Below are positions 1 to 8,637 of a stretch of DNA of 64,000 nt, piece after piece. Below the pieces are notes generated by a model. It saw nothing but the letters and a program-made list of their open reading frames with translations. It ran no database searches and was not told the origin of the DNA. This DNA comes from V1-33 sp039795165 (lineage in GTDB: Bacteria > Verrucomicrobiota > Verrucomicrobiia > Verrucomicrobiales > V1-33). Position 1 is the stretch's first letter. Each line of letters opens with the position of its first letter. The position numbers were made by a program, and so were the translations under genes. The stretch lies in assembly GCA_039795165.1 (NCBI GenBank), contig JBDKER010000015.1, forward strand, positions 43,529-107,528, given 5' to 3'.

Positions 1-749
1 CAGCCACCGCGGTCACCCCGGCCATCGAAATCAAACCGGATAAACCGGAAGTCACCAATCCAGCCACCCCTCCCGGCAAAGAACCCGCCGCCTCGGCCAC
101 TCTCGAAGTGCCCACCACCCCGGCGACACCTTCCGCCGCACCGGCACCGCTTCCGGTGACTCCGGATCCTGCCGCCCCGGCCACACCCGCCAGCCCGGGC
201 ACTCCCGCGACCCCACCCGCCGAAGCCCAGCTCAAGGAATCGAAAAAAGAGGGCGTCGTCTACCTCGTGGCCGACTCAGACATCCTCTTCGATCAGGTCG
301 GTCCAGTCTTCAATTCACACGACTTCGCCCTCGCCATGAACATGATCGATCAGGCTGCGGGCGACCCGGACCTCATGCAGGTGCGTGGCCGCGGCTCGGC
401 GATCCGCCCCTTCTCGGCCCTCAAGAAGATCGCAGACGACGCCAATGCCAAGATCCAGAAGGATGTCGAACAGATGCAGGGTGAACTCGCCAAAATCCAG
501 GAGGACATCAACTCCAAGAAAACCGGCAAGGAACGCAATGCCGCCCTCTACAAGGGCATGGTCGAACTGCAGCAGAAACAGCGGGACCTGAACAAGAACA
601 TCTACCAGAAGCAGAAGGAAGCCCGGAAGGAATACGATCAGGTGATCTTCGGCATCAAATGGCGGAATCTTCTCATCCCGCCCCTCCTCTGGCTCATCGC
701 CGGCCTCGCGGTCTTCCTCGTCCGCAAAACCCGTACCGCCGCTCACTGA
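1..749 (+). CDS. GldG-like auxiliary protein of an ABC exporter, C-terminal part
   Basis: The frame is open from the left edge, so the 5' end lies outside the window. The visible part starts with a Pro/Ala/Thr-rich linker and continues with the segment YLVADSDILFDQ, typical of the C-terminal half of GldG-type (ABC_transp_aux) proteins. A coiled-coil stretch follows, then one C-terminal membrane helix (LLIPPLLWLIAGLAVFLV) and a short basic tail. In Bacteroidetes GldG works with GldA/GldF as an ABC transporter linked to gliding. In Verrucomicrobia the same module usually occurs without known gliding, so its substrate here is unknown. A DUF4340 gene follows after 9 bases, the usual partner arrangement. 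A GTG at 108 is not taken as the start because the reading frame and the linker continue upstream of it. Confidence 0.8.
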   Translation, partial: ATAVTPAIEIKPDKPEVTNPATPPGKEPAASATLEVPTTPATPSAAPAPLPVTPDPAAPATPASPGTPATPPAEAQLKESKKEGVVYLVADSDILFDQVGPVFNSHDFALAMNMIDQAAGDPDLMQVRGRGSAIRPFSALKKIADDANAKIQKDVEQMQGELAKIQEDINSKKTGKERNAALYKGMVELQQKQRDLNKNIYQKQKEARKEYDQVIFGIKWRNLLIPPLLWLIAGLAVFLVRKTRTAAH

Positions 750-758
750 TCCCACGCC

Positions 759-2126
759 ATGAAGAGCAAGCAACTCATCACCCTCGTCGCCATCCTCGCC
801 GCCGCAGGCATCACGGCTGCCCTCAAAATGCGCACCCGCAGCGCTGCCATCGGCGGGAAACCCCAGGAGGTCGGCAAGCCCATCCTCGGCTCGTTCGAGC
901 CGGAAAACGTCGGCGGGTTCACCATCACCGATGGCAAGGAATCCGTAGAAGTCGCCTTCAAGGACGGCAAATGGATCCTCCCGGCCCGCGATGGCTTCCC
1001 CGCCAGCCTCACCGCCGTCAATGAACTGCGCGACACCGCCCAGCAACTCAAGGTCCTCTCCGTCCAGAACGTCGGCGAAAGCCAGCTGGGCCGACTCCAA
1101 CTCCGCGAACCCTCGACCGATACCCCGGACGAAGAACGCGGCAAAATGGTCACGTTCCGCGATGCCTCAGGCAAGGACGCGCTCACACTCTTCGCCGGAA
1201 AGACCATGGAACCGAAAAGCGACGGCGGCTTCAACTTCAATGCCGGACCGCGCCCGCAGTTCATCCGCGTCAAAGGAGTCGAAGGCACGGTCTACCAGAC
1301 CGCGCAGGGCTTCACCGCCCTCAACGCCTCGCCGAAACTCTGGCTCGACAAGGAAAGCTTCTTCAAAGTCGAAAAGCTCAAGTCCATCAGTGTGACCGGT
1401 CCCACCCCGGAAGAATCATGGAAGATCTTCCGCGAATCGGAAGGTGGAGAACTCAAACTCGATGCCCCCAAGGCCGGCGAGGAATTCGACGCCACCAAGG
1501 CGGCCGCACCAGGCGGTGCCTTCGCCTACGCGGCCTTCGAAGATGTGGCCCCAGCCACCGACCGAGAAAAGGCAGCCCTCGATAAGCCAACCCACACCGC
1601 AGTCATCGAAACCTTCGACGGCCTCACCTACAACGTGAAGGTCGGAGCCAAAGCAGCCCCTCCCGCCACCGCCACGGAAGCCGGAGCCGCCGAAAACTAC
1701 TACCTGAGCTTCGCCGTAGACGGTGCCTTCACCGAACAGCGTACTCCGCCTCCACCAGACAAGGATGGCAAGCCTACGGAAACCGAAGAACAGAAAAAGG
1801 CTGCCGACGACGCCTTCGCGGCAGACCTCAAGAAGAAAAAGGAGAAGCTCGCCGCAGAACAGTCGCACAAGGACCGCATCTTCATCGTCACAAAATATAC
1901 TCTCGACGGAATCATGAAGAAGCGCACCGACTTCCTCAAGGACCAGCCCCCCACCCCTGCACCCGGTGCCATTCCCGGTACTGTTCCGCCCGCCACACAA
2001 ACCCCGGCCACCAAACCGGCCAACGGAAAAATCGAGGCCGTCACCCCGCCGATCTCAGTCGAAATTCCTCCCGCTGACGCCAAGGACGCCGGCAAACAGG
2101 ATGAAGCGGCCAGGAAAACTCCCTGA
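759..2126 (+). CDS. DUF4340 domain protein
   Basis: A 455-residue protein with an N-terminal hydrophobic segment (ITLVAILAAAGITAAL) that acts as a membrane anchor or signal, then a long periplasmic part. The opening pattern after the anchor (FEPENVGGFTITDGK ... WILPARDGFPA) is the repeated beta-structure expected of DUF4340, where short modules read roughly 'value, constraint, residue, threshold'. The C-terminus is Pro/Ala/Thr-rich and low in complexity, like the linker in the preceding GldG-like protein. DUF4340 genes regularly follow gldG-like genes in ABC export modules, and the 9-base gap suggests one operon. A strong intrinsic terminator closes the unit. Biochemical function is unknown. 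Confidence 0.78.
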   Translation: MKSKQLITLVAILAAAGITAALKMRTRSAAIGGKPQEVGKPILGSFEPENVGGFTITDGKESVEVAFKDGKWILPARDGFPASLTAVNELRDTAQQLKVLSVQNVGESQLGRLQLREPSTDTPDEERGKMVTFRDASGKDALTLFAGKTMEPKSDGGFNFNAGPRPQFIRVKGVEGTVYQTAQGFTALNASPKLWLDKESFFKVEKLKSISVTGPTPEESWKIFRESEGGELKLDAPKAGEEFDATKAAAPGGAFAYAAFEDVAPATDREKAALDKPTHTAVIETFDGLTYNVKVGAKAAPPATATEAGAAENYYLSFAVDGAFTEQRTPPPPDKDGKPTETEEQKKAADDAFAADLKKKKEKLAAEQSHKDRIFIVTKYTLDGIMKKRTDFLKDQPPTPAPGAIPGTVPPATQTPATKPANGKIEAVTPPISVEIPPADAKDAGKQDEAARKTP

Positions 2127-2157
2127 TCGCACCGGATAGGATTCCGCATCACCTCCC

Positions 2158-2192
2158 AGCGCCGCCGGCCCCACCAGCCGGCGGCGCTTTTT
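2158..2192 (+). terminator. Intrinsic terminator after the GldG/DUF4340 unit
   Basis: A perfect 12-bp stem (2158-2169 with 2177-2188, arm AGCGCCGCCGGC) with a 7-base loop, followed directly by a T run to 2192. It lies 32 bases after the DUF4340 stop and before the RapA-like gene, so it ends the upstream transcription unit. Confidence 0.9.
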
Positions 2193-2217
2193 GCTTCCCA
2201 GAATACCAAACGGCTGC

Positions 2218-4959
2218 ATGACTCCAGACGCCCACCCCAGACCCACACCCGGTCAGCGCTGGACCAGCGACGCAGAACCGGAACTCGGACTCGGCAGCGT
2301 CACCGCAGCATCCCATGGCAGGGTCACCATCCTTTTCCCTGCCAGCTCCACGGAACGCACCTACGCGTGGCCCGGCGCACCGCTGCGGCGCTACCAGCTG
2401 GCCGCAGGCGACCTCGCCGCGCTCCGCGACGGCTCCAACAGAACCGTTGCCTCGGTCACGGAATCAGCAGGTGTCTGCACCTACCATTTCCATCCCACTG
2501 GCTCGGCACCGGAAGACCTTCTGGCGGATTCCCTCGCCACCGCTCACTGCACCGACCGCCTCCGCCGCGGCGAAAGCGATTCTCCGGAAATATTCAATCT
2601 CCGCGCCGAAGCCCTCCTTCGCCGCGCCCGCATCCGCCAATCTCCTGTGCTCGGTCTCACGGGAGCCCGCATCGACCTGCTGCCCCACCAGATCGGCATC
2701 GCCGTCCATGCAGCCTCCCGACCACACCCCCGCCTCCTCCTCGCGGATGAGGTCGGTCTCGGCAAAACCATCGAAGCCGGACTCATCACAAACCGACTCC
2801 ACCTCACCGGACGGGCAGACCGCATCCTCGTTCTGGTCCCGGAACCGCTGGTCAATCAGTGGTTTGTCGAACTACTGCGCCGCTTCCAGCTGAAATTCAC
2901 GATCCTCGACGAGGAACGCTGCGTCGCCACCACCCGGCACCACCCGGATTCCAATCCCTTCCTCGACGACTCCCTCGTCATCGCCCCCCTCGCATGGCTC
3001 GCCAGCGACCCCGCACGGGCTTCCCAGTGCATGAGCACTCCATGGGACCTCCTCGTCATCGACGAAGCCCACCATCTCACGCACGACCCGGAACTTCCCT
3101 CGCCGGCATGGCAACTCGCCTCCGCCCTGGCCTCCACCACGCCATCTGTCCTGCTCCTCACCGCCACGCCCGACCAGGCCGGCATGGCAAGCCACTTCTC
3201 ACGGCTCCAGCTCCTCGACCCCAGCCGCTTCGCTTCGTTCCACGCCTTCCAGAACGAACTGGCTTCCCACGAAACGACCGCCGCAGTCGCCTCAGCGCTG
3301 GCCGCAGGCCTCGCACCTCCCCCGGAACTCCTCGCAGACATCGTCAGCCATTCTCCCAGACTCGAGTCGCTCGCCGGCAACCTCGCCGGGGATAAGCCAG
3401 ACTCAGTGCGCGACCTGCTCGATGCTCTGCTCGATTCCTTCGGCCCCGGACGCATGGTCTTCCGCAATCAGCGCAGACACCTCTCCGGTTTTCCGCCGCG
3501 CATCCGTCACCTAGTCCCCCTGCCCGACTCGGAATCGCACCGCCTCGACTGGATCGACTCGATCCTGAAAACGACGGCTCCGGACAAGATCCTCATCATC
3601 ACATCCACCGCCGCCGCCGCCGAATCCATTCTCGCAAGCCTGAAGCTCCGCAGCGGTATCCCAGGTGCCGCCTTCCACGAGAACATGCCATTGCTCCAAC
3701 GCGACCGCGCCGCCGCATGGTTCACCGACCCCGATGGGGCCCGCTTCCTCGTCTGCTCGGAAATCGGCAGCGAAGGCCGCAACTTCCAATGCGCCCGGCA
3801 CCTCGTGCTCCACAACCTCCCACCCGACCCATGCCTGCTCGAACAGAGAATCGGACGACTCGACCGCATCGGTCAGCAGGGCACCATCCATATCCACATC
3901 CCCTACGCGGATGATTCTCCGGAAGCTGTCCTCGCCGCATGGTACGACCAAGCCCTCGACGCCTTCCGCCGACACTCTCCGGCCGCCCTCAGTACCTACG
4001 AAACCTTTCAGCAGGACCTTCAGCATTGCCTGCACCACCCCAATGACCGATCGGCACTGTCTGCCCTCCTCCAGAAGGCTGCCCGGCACCGCGAAGCCAC
4101 GGAGGCACGCTTCCACGCAGGCACTTCCCAGCTCCTCGCTCTCCAGTCGCTCCGCACCAAGGAAGCCAGCTCCGCCCTTCAACTCATCCGCTCTGCCGAC
4201 GATGACTCCCTCGCCGCCGGCTTCTTCCTCCGCATGATGGATCACTTCGGCATCATCCGCGAACCAGCCGAACACCATGCGTGGGTGCTCCGCCCAGGCG
4301 ATGTTGCATCTGCCGCACTGCCGGATCTGCCGGCCGACGGCATCACGGTCACCACCAGCCGCGCCCACGCCCTCGCACGCGAAGACATCGGCTTCCTGAC
4401 GACCGACCACCCCCTGTGGCGCGCCGCCATCGATGCCATCCTCGGCAGCGAAGCCGGCAACGTCTGCTTCGCTCTGTGGCCGGGCCAGCCGCCCGCCCTC
4501 TTCTGCGAAGCATGGTTCGTCGTCGCATGCCCCGCCCCACCAGTCCTCCAGTTGGAACAATTCCTCCCTCCGACACCGCTCCGCATCCTCGTCGACCATC
4601 AGTTCACAGACCTCAGCCGCGACCGCTCATTCCTGAGCCTGCCCCTCCAGATTCTTCCGGCCCCGCGCGACTTCGCCACCGCCCTCGCCAGTTCGGGCCG
4701 CCTCGCACAGTTCCTCGCCACCACCGAATCCATCGCCGCCACTCGCATGCAGCGCCTCATCCGCAAAGCCCGCACGGCCGCCGCCGACTTCCATGCTGCC
4801 GAACTCAGCCGACTCGACGCGCTGGCCTCGTGGCCCAACCACCCGGCCGCCAGCGAAGCCGCGCACCTGCGCTCCATCGCCGCAAACGTCGACGCAGCCT
4901 TCCGTCACGCACAACTCCGCCTCGACGCAGTCCGCCTCATCCAGCGCAGACCACTCTGA
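2218..4959 (+). CDS. RapA-like SNF2-family helicase/ATPase
   Basis: A 913-residue Swi2/Snf2-type ATPase. Helicase motif I is ADEVGLGKT (about residues 176-184), motif II is DEAH (282-285), motif III is LLLTATPDQ. The C-terminal RecA lobe has SEIGSEGRNFQ and EQRIGRLDRIGQ, the signature of the RapA/HepA group. RapA binds RNA polymerase and helps recycle it after termination. Length is close to E. coli RapA (968). The N-terminal part before motif I may hold degenerate RapA Tudor-like domains. The ATG at 2218 is preferred over an in-frame TTG nine codons upstream, because the TTG overlaps the terminator T run. Long open frames on both strands inside this gene are GC-driven shadows. Confidence 0.85.
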   Translation: MTPDAHPRPTPGQRWTSDAEPELGLGSVTAASHGRVTILFPASSTERTYAWPGAPLRRYQLAAGDLAALRDGSNRTVASVTESAGVCTYHFHPTGSAPEDLLADSLATAHCTDRLRRGESDSPEIFNLRAEALLRRARIRQSPVLGLTGARIDLLPHQIGIAVHAASRPHPRLLLADEVGLGKTIEAGLITNRLHLTGRADRILVLVPEPLVNQWFVELLRRFQLKFTILDEERCVATTRHHPDSNPFLDDSLVIAPLAWLASDPARASQCMSTPWDLLVIDEAHHLTHDPELPSPAWQLASALASTTPSVLLLTATPDQAGMASHFSRLQLLDPSRFASFHAFQNELASHETTAAVASALAAGLAPPPELLADIVSHSPRLESLAGNLAGDKPDSVRDLLDALLDSFGPGRMVFRNQRRHLSGFPPRIRHLVPLPDSESHRLDWIDSILKTTAPDKILIITSTAAAAESILASLKLRSGIPGAAFHENMPLLQRDRAAAWFTDPDGARFLVCSEIGSEGRNFQCARHLVLHNLPPDPCLLEQRIGRLDRIGQQGTIHIHIPYADDSPEAVLAAWYDQALDAFRRHSPAALSTYETFQQDLQHCLHHPNDRSALSALLQKAARHREATEARFHAGTSQLLALQSLRTKEASSALQLIRSADDDSLAAGFFLRMMDHFGIIREPAEHHAWVLRPGDVASAALPDLPADGITVTTSRAHALAREDIGFLTTDHPLWRAAIDAILGSEAGNVCFALWPGQPPALFCEAWFVVACPAPPVLQLEQFLPPTPLRILVDHQFTDLSRDRSFLSLPLQILPAPRDFATALASSGRLAQFLATTESIAATRMQRLIRKARTAAADFHAAELSRLDALASWPNHPAASEAAHLRSIAANVDAAFRHAQLRLDAVRLIQRRPL

Positions 4960-5012
4960 CGAACCTCCGGATCTTCTTGCCCCGCAGCCCAAGGCATGCT
5001 GTCCTGACCATC

Positions 5013-5996
5013 ATGGCAGACGACCCCTCATCGCTCCATCCCCTTCCCGCCCTCGAGACCCTCCTGCAACACCTCGAAGGCCTCCGGCGCACCGGCCAGC
5101 AGCGGGTCTGGATGAGCCCAGATGCGCGCAGCGCCCTCCGCGAAATCGTACGCATGAAACCCGGCAGAATGCCCTTTCCCGCCGCCCCCACCGACCGGAC
5201 TCCCCAATCGGAAGCACCGCCTCGGACTTCACTGCCAGCTTCCCCGGTTCCTCCACAGCCTCCACAGTCCCTTTCAGCACCAGCACCCACCGCGGCCGCA
5301 CCGGCTCAGACGGAGGCGGCCACCGTACCGCGTCCAGCCTCGTCGCGGGAGGAAGCCCTCGCAGCAGTGCGTGCCCTCGCAGCCAGCAGCGACGCCCCCA
5401 GCGCCCTCGGCACGCTCCGTAGCACCATGGTCTTCGCCGTAGGCAATCCCCACAGCCCAATCATGCTCGTCGGCGAAGCCCCCGGAGCCGAAGAGGAAAA
5501 ACGCGGCGAACCTTTCGTCGGTCCAGCCGGCCAGCTCCTCGACCGCATCCTCAGCGCCATGGGATTCGACCGCTCCACGGTCTACATCACCAACATCTGC
5601 AAGTTCCGCCCAGCCCTCGAAGGACCCAGCCAAGGCTCACGCAACCGCCCGCCGACCACAGCGGAAATGAACGCCTGCCTCCCCTTCCTCCACCGCGAGA
5701 TCGAAATCATCAGACCCTCAGTCATCGTCGCCCTTGGAGCCACCGCCGCAGAAGGCCTCCTAGGCCGCAAGGTCTCCATCACCAGAGAACGCGGTTCATG
5801 GCACGAGTTCGCAGGCATCCCCCTCATGCTCACTGTCCACCCTTCCTACCTGCTCCGCTGCGCCCAGCAGGGACCGGACACCGAACTGGCGGAAAAACGC
5901 AAGTCATGGGAGGACATGCTCGCCGTCATGGAAAAACTCGGCCTCCCCATCTCGGAAAAACAACGCGGATTCTTCCGCTCCGCCCGCCGAGCCTGA
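5013..5996 (+). CDS. Uracil-DNA glycosylase, family 4-like, lacking most Fe-S ligands
   Basis: A 327-residue protein whose C-terminal half has the family 4 signature: GEAPGAEEEKRGEPFVG (154-170) with PAGQLLD, and HPSYLLR (276-282). It should excise uracil from DNA in base excision repair. A Pro/Ala-rich linker (about 55-110) separates a short N-terminal helix region from the catalytic domain. Family 4 enzymes bind a 4Fe-4S cluster through four cysteines. Here the N-terminal CxxC pair, expected around residues 127-131, reads SDAPS. The third position (KCRP in relatives I recall) reads ICKFRP, with the only nearby cysteine two positions earlier. Only C222 remains in place. The start is the ATG 54 bases after the helicase stop. 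Confidence 0.82.
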   Translation: MADDPSSLHPLPALETLLQHLEGLRRTGQQRVWMSPDARSALREIVRMKPGRMPFPAAPTDRTPQSEAPPRTSLPASPVPPQPPQSLSAPAPTAAAPAQTEAATVPRPASSREEALAAVRALAASSDAPSALGTLRSTMVFAVGNPHSPIMLVGEAPGAEEEKRGEPFVGPAGQLLDRILSAMGFDRSTVYITNICKFRPALEGPSQGSRNRPPTTAEMNACLPFLHREIEIIRPSVIVALGATAAEGLLGRKVSITRERGSWHEFAGIPLMLTVHPSYLLRCAQQGPDTELAEKRKSWEDMLAVMEKLGLPISEKQRGFFRSARRA

Positions 5997-6041
5997 CGTC
6001 CCGCAAGGCAATTCCCCCCGCCGGAATTTCCGCCACCCTGC

Positions 6042-6557
6042 TCAGTGCACCAATTCGCGCGCCACCTCGGCCCGCATCAGTTCAATCACGTCGCGGAACT
6101 TCTCGGCATTCCGTTCGTCCACCTGGGCAAGGGCCTCGTGCGCCTCCAGACAAACCCGCGCCCGCTCCGCCCGCCCGCCGGGATCCCCCTCCACCGAAAC
6201 ACACTCGGGATTGATACCCCGGAATTCTCCGCAGCCATCCTGCACCGGAAATACCGCGTCCAGCCCCAACCCCCTCAGCAATTCCCCATTCCGTCCACCC
6301 GCATTAACCACCCGAAGCTGTCCACCCACCGTCTCCAGCCATCCAGCCAACCCCGCGAGCATACCCATGAAACTGCTGTCCATCCCCGTGCACTCCGCCA
6401 GATCAATGACCACACTGCCCCCCTCCAGCGCCCGCTCACGCACGTAAGCCTTCAAAAGGGGACCATTCACATGCGACCCCTTCCCAACCACCCGCAGCCA
6501 GTGACCACCACCAGCGCAGCCCGCCAGAATTCCAGAGCATACAGTCATCGTCTGCAT
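6042..6557 (-). CDS. STAS-domain protein, anti-sigma-factor antagonist type
   Basis: A 171-residue protein. The first 100 residues fit a STAS domain: a beta strand, VVIDLAECTGMDSSFMGMLAGL with the conserved serine in the DSS(F/L) loop that is phosphorylated in SpoIIAA-type proteins, then LRVVNAGGRNGELLRGLGLDAVF. The remaining 60 residues are helical and not recognised. STAS antagonists are usually controlled by a partner serine kinase and PP2C phosphatase, and none is encoded next to it here, so its partner must be elsewhere. It is convergent with the uracil-DNA glycosylase gene, 45 bases apart. Confidence 0.75.
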   Translation of the reverse strand: MQTMTVCSGILAGCAGGGHWLRVVGKGSHVNGPLLKAYVRERALEGGSVVIDLAECTGMDSSFMGMLAGLAGWLETVGGQLRVVNAGGRNGELLRGLGLDAVFPVQDGCGEFRGINPECVSVEGDPGGRAERARVCLEAHEALAQVDERNAEKFRDVIELMRAEVARELVH

Positions 6558-6694
6558 TTCCTCCTCATCTCGACGTCACGAAAATCTCCCGGATTTCCTC
6601 TGGAGGCAACCGCCGATCCCGCGAACCCATTCACGGGACCGGGCGGTGCATCACAAAACATCAGTTCCCGCATACCCGGAACTGCACGCCATCT

Positions 6695-7000
6695 TCAGAG
6701 ACCACGCTCGTAATCCAGGATGCGACCGAGCGCATCATGAAATTCCTGCAGCACTTCAATGGGCACCATGATGGTGTCACGGCGCCCACGCACGTCTTCC
6801 GTGATCTTCACGACCCGGCCGCGGTTGTTCTCCTTGAGATCAAGAAAGAACTGCTTGCGCTCGGTCACAATCTTCTCCGTCATCAGCGGAGGCGCACTCT
6901 GACGCTGGTACCCATCACCACCGCCACGGCGGTAACCATCACCGCCTTCGCCGCTCTGATAGGAATCGTTCGTCTGATAGGAGTCCGAATAATAGTCCAT
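6695..7000 (-). CDS. PUR-alpha-like (DUF3276) nucleic-acid-binding protein
   Basis: A 101-residue protein with a Tyr/Gly/Ser-rich N-terminus (MDYYSDSY..., then GGDGYRRGGGDGYQRQ) and a C-terminal PUR-type module: ERKQFFLDLKENNRGR, VVKITEDVRGRRDTIMVP and EFHDALGRILDYE. Bacterial PUR-alpha proteins bind single-stranded DNA or RNA as dimers. The Gly/Arg/Tyr-rich tail resembles RNA-binding low-complexity regions. The ATG at 7000 is chosen because AGAGGA sits at good spacing upstream and the family signature starts after it. A further 45 codons open upstream look like untranslated leader. Confidence 0.82.
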   Translation of the reverse strand: MDYYSDSYQTNDSYQSGEGGDGYRRGGGDGYQRQSAPPLMTEKIVTERKQFFLDLKENNRGRVVKITEDVRGRRDTIMVPIEVLQEFHDALGRILDYERGL

Positions 7001-7093
7001 GTGGATCCTCTTTCCCTTTTGGTTGCTTACTTTATCTGGTGAACGTCCGCGGGTCGCCTGTCCTGATGACCGACCTTCCCCGGACCACATAGG

Positions 7094-7121
7094 AAGATAG
7101 CGCCACCCCGCAAGTTGTCTA
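7094..7121 (-). promoter_or_regulatory. Possible sigma70-like promoter of the PUR-alpha-like gene
   Basis: On the minus strand TAGACA (7116-7121) and TATCTT (7094-7099) are 16 bases apart, about 95 bases before the start codon. The 308-base gap 7001-7308 between this gene and the divergent lipoprotein gene holds no other gene that I can support. Confidence 0.3.
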
Positions 7122-7308
7122 TCCTTGTTTTTCACCCGCCCTTGATCCGTGCAATCTGTTCATTTCCAGTGAATTTTGCATCTCACGGCACTGTCCCGCA
7201 GCCGACACGGCCCCGGATCACCCCGAAAACGAGGGCTTGTCAGCCCCGGATCCTCCAGTGCACTGTCCCGTCGTCCGCTGCTCCGCCACCTCATCCGCCA
7301 CTTCCCTC

Positions 7309-7893
7309 ATGAATGCCTTTCCCTTTCTCCTCGTCGCCGCCGCTGCCTTCGCCTTCGCAGCCTGCAACCGCAACGAACCCGCCGTGGTCGTGGTACCTCC
7401 TCCTCCCGCCGTGGACGAAACAAAGGTGGCCGTCGATTCATTCCGCAAGGAGGTCGATTCCATCCAACAATGGCTCTCCGCAAAGACAAAGGAAGCCGCC
7501 GGAAACCCGCTCTCCATGCTAGGAAGCATCAGGGAACTGGGCGACCGCATCCGCAAGGTGCCCACCGAGAAACTCCCAGCCGACCTCCGCGAGGCCTTCA
7601 CCGGCTTCACCTCATCCTTCAGTGACGCAGGCAGTTTTCTGAAAGAAGCTCCTTCAAAACCGGAGGAAATGATCCCCTTCCTCCTCAAGACGGCCCAGGA
7701 CCCGGCCTTCCTCGACAAGATGAAAAAACTCCTCACCGCCGGAGGCACGGCAGCCGTGCGCCTGCGCGAAGTCGCCGCCAGATACGGCATCGAGAACCTC
7801 GATCTCAGCCCCGGCTCCATGGGAGGACTCAAGCTGCCGGGCCTCGAGTCACCGGGCGAGGGCAAAACACCCGGAGAATCCCTCCCGCAGTAA
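7309..7893 (+). CDS. Putative lipoprotein, unknown function
   Basis: A 194-residue protein with a lipoprotein signal: a hydrophobic stretch from about residue 3 to 13 and a lipobox FAAC, giving a lipidated cysteine at about residue 17. The mature part starts with a Val/Pro-rich linker and is then mostly helical (FRKEVDSIQQWLSAKTKEAAG and so on), with no recognised domain. The C-terminus is Gly/Pro-rich. The ATG at 7309 places the signal peptide at the N-terminus. An in-frame upstream start at 7237 would put 24 unsuitable residues before it. A HAD phosphatase gene follows after 22 bases and may be cotranscribed. Confidence 0.65.
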   Translation: MNAFPFLLVAAAAFAFAACNRNEPAVVVVPPPPAVDETKVAVDSFRKEVDSIQQWLSAKTKEAAGNPLSMLGSIRELGDRIRKVPTEKLPADLREAFTGFTSSFSDAGSFLKEAPSKPEEMIPFLLKTAQDPAFLDKMKKLLTAGGTAAVRLREVAARYGIENLDLSPGSMGGLKLPGLESPGEGKTPGESLPQ

Positions 7894-7915
7894 GACGCAA
7901 CGCAAAGGCCAAGGC

Positions 7916-8626
7916 ATGGAACAACTGCTCCTGTTCGACATCGACGGCACGCTCCTAACAGCACCAGGTGCAGGCGTCGCCGCCCTGCACCGCGCCTTCA
8001 TCGAATCCTTCCGCGGCGAACTGGGGCACGATCCTCCGTGGCCGGAAGTTCACCTGCACGGCTCCACCGACTCCCAGATCATCCGCGACCTCCTTGCCCA
8101 CGCCGGGCTCCCGGTCTCCACGGACCGCATCGCCCGCTTCTTCGACTGCTACCCTCCCCACCTCCAACGCGAACTGGCAGCCATGCCCGCGGATCAGGGA
8201 CGGCTCCTCCCCGGCGTCAGCAGCCTGCTGGCAGCCCTCGAGTCGCAGGGAACTCATCAGCTCAGCCTGCTCACAGGAAATGTCCAGACGGCCGCGTGGA
8301 TGAAGCTCCGCCGCTTCGGCATCGATTCCTATTTCATTCCCGGAGCCTTCGGGGACGACCACCACGACCGCAACCAACTCGGCCCCGTCGCCCTCGCCCG
8401 CGCCGCCAGCCATTCCGGCCGCGACTTCCCGGCGTCCGCCACCATCGTGATCGGTGACACCCCGCGGGACATCGCCTGCGCCCGGGCCTGCGGAGCGCAT
8501 GTCCTCGCCGTCGCCACCGGAGCCTACCACCGCGACGACCTCGCCGCTCACCAGCCAACCCTCCTCTTCGATGACCTCAGCGACACCGCTGCAGTCATCG
8601 CAGCACTCCGAAGTCTCCCCCACTGA
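7916..8626 (+). CDS. HAD-superfamily hydrolase, phosphoglycolate phosphatase-like
   Basis: A 236-residue haloacid dehalogenase-type phosphatase. Motif I is FDIDGTLL (nucleophile D8, acid/base D10), motif II is SLLTGN, and the last motif is VIGDTPRDIACARACG, with the acidic residues that bind magnesium. The cap between residues 15 and 90 is helical, as in the subfamily IA phosphoglycolate phosphatase group. The substrate cannot be set from sequence. Small phosphorylated metabolites such as 2-phosphoglycolate are typical. It lies 11 bases before metF. Confidence 0.8.
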   Translation: MEQLLLFDIDGTLLTAPGAGVAALHRAFIESFRGELGHDPPWPEVHLHGSTDSQIIRDLLAHAGLPVSTDRIARFFDCYPPHLQRELAAMPADQGRLLPGVSSLLAALESQGTHQLSLLTGNVQTAAWMKLRRFGIDSYFIPGAFGDDHHDRNQLGPVALARAASHSGRDFPASATIVIGDTPRDIACARACGAHVLAVATGAYHRDDLAAHQPTLLFDDLSDTAAVIAALRSLPH

Positions 8627-8637
8627 ACACTTTCCCC

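Noticed and set aside
3511..4599. Minus-strand open frame inside the RapA-like gene
   Set aside because: No domain or motif. The opposite frame has clear helicase motifs.
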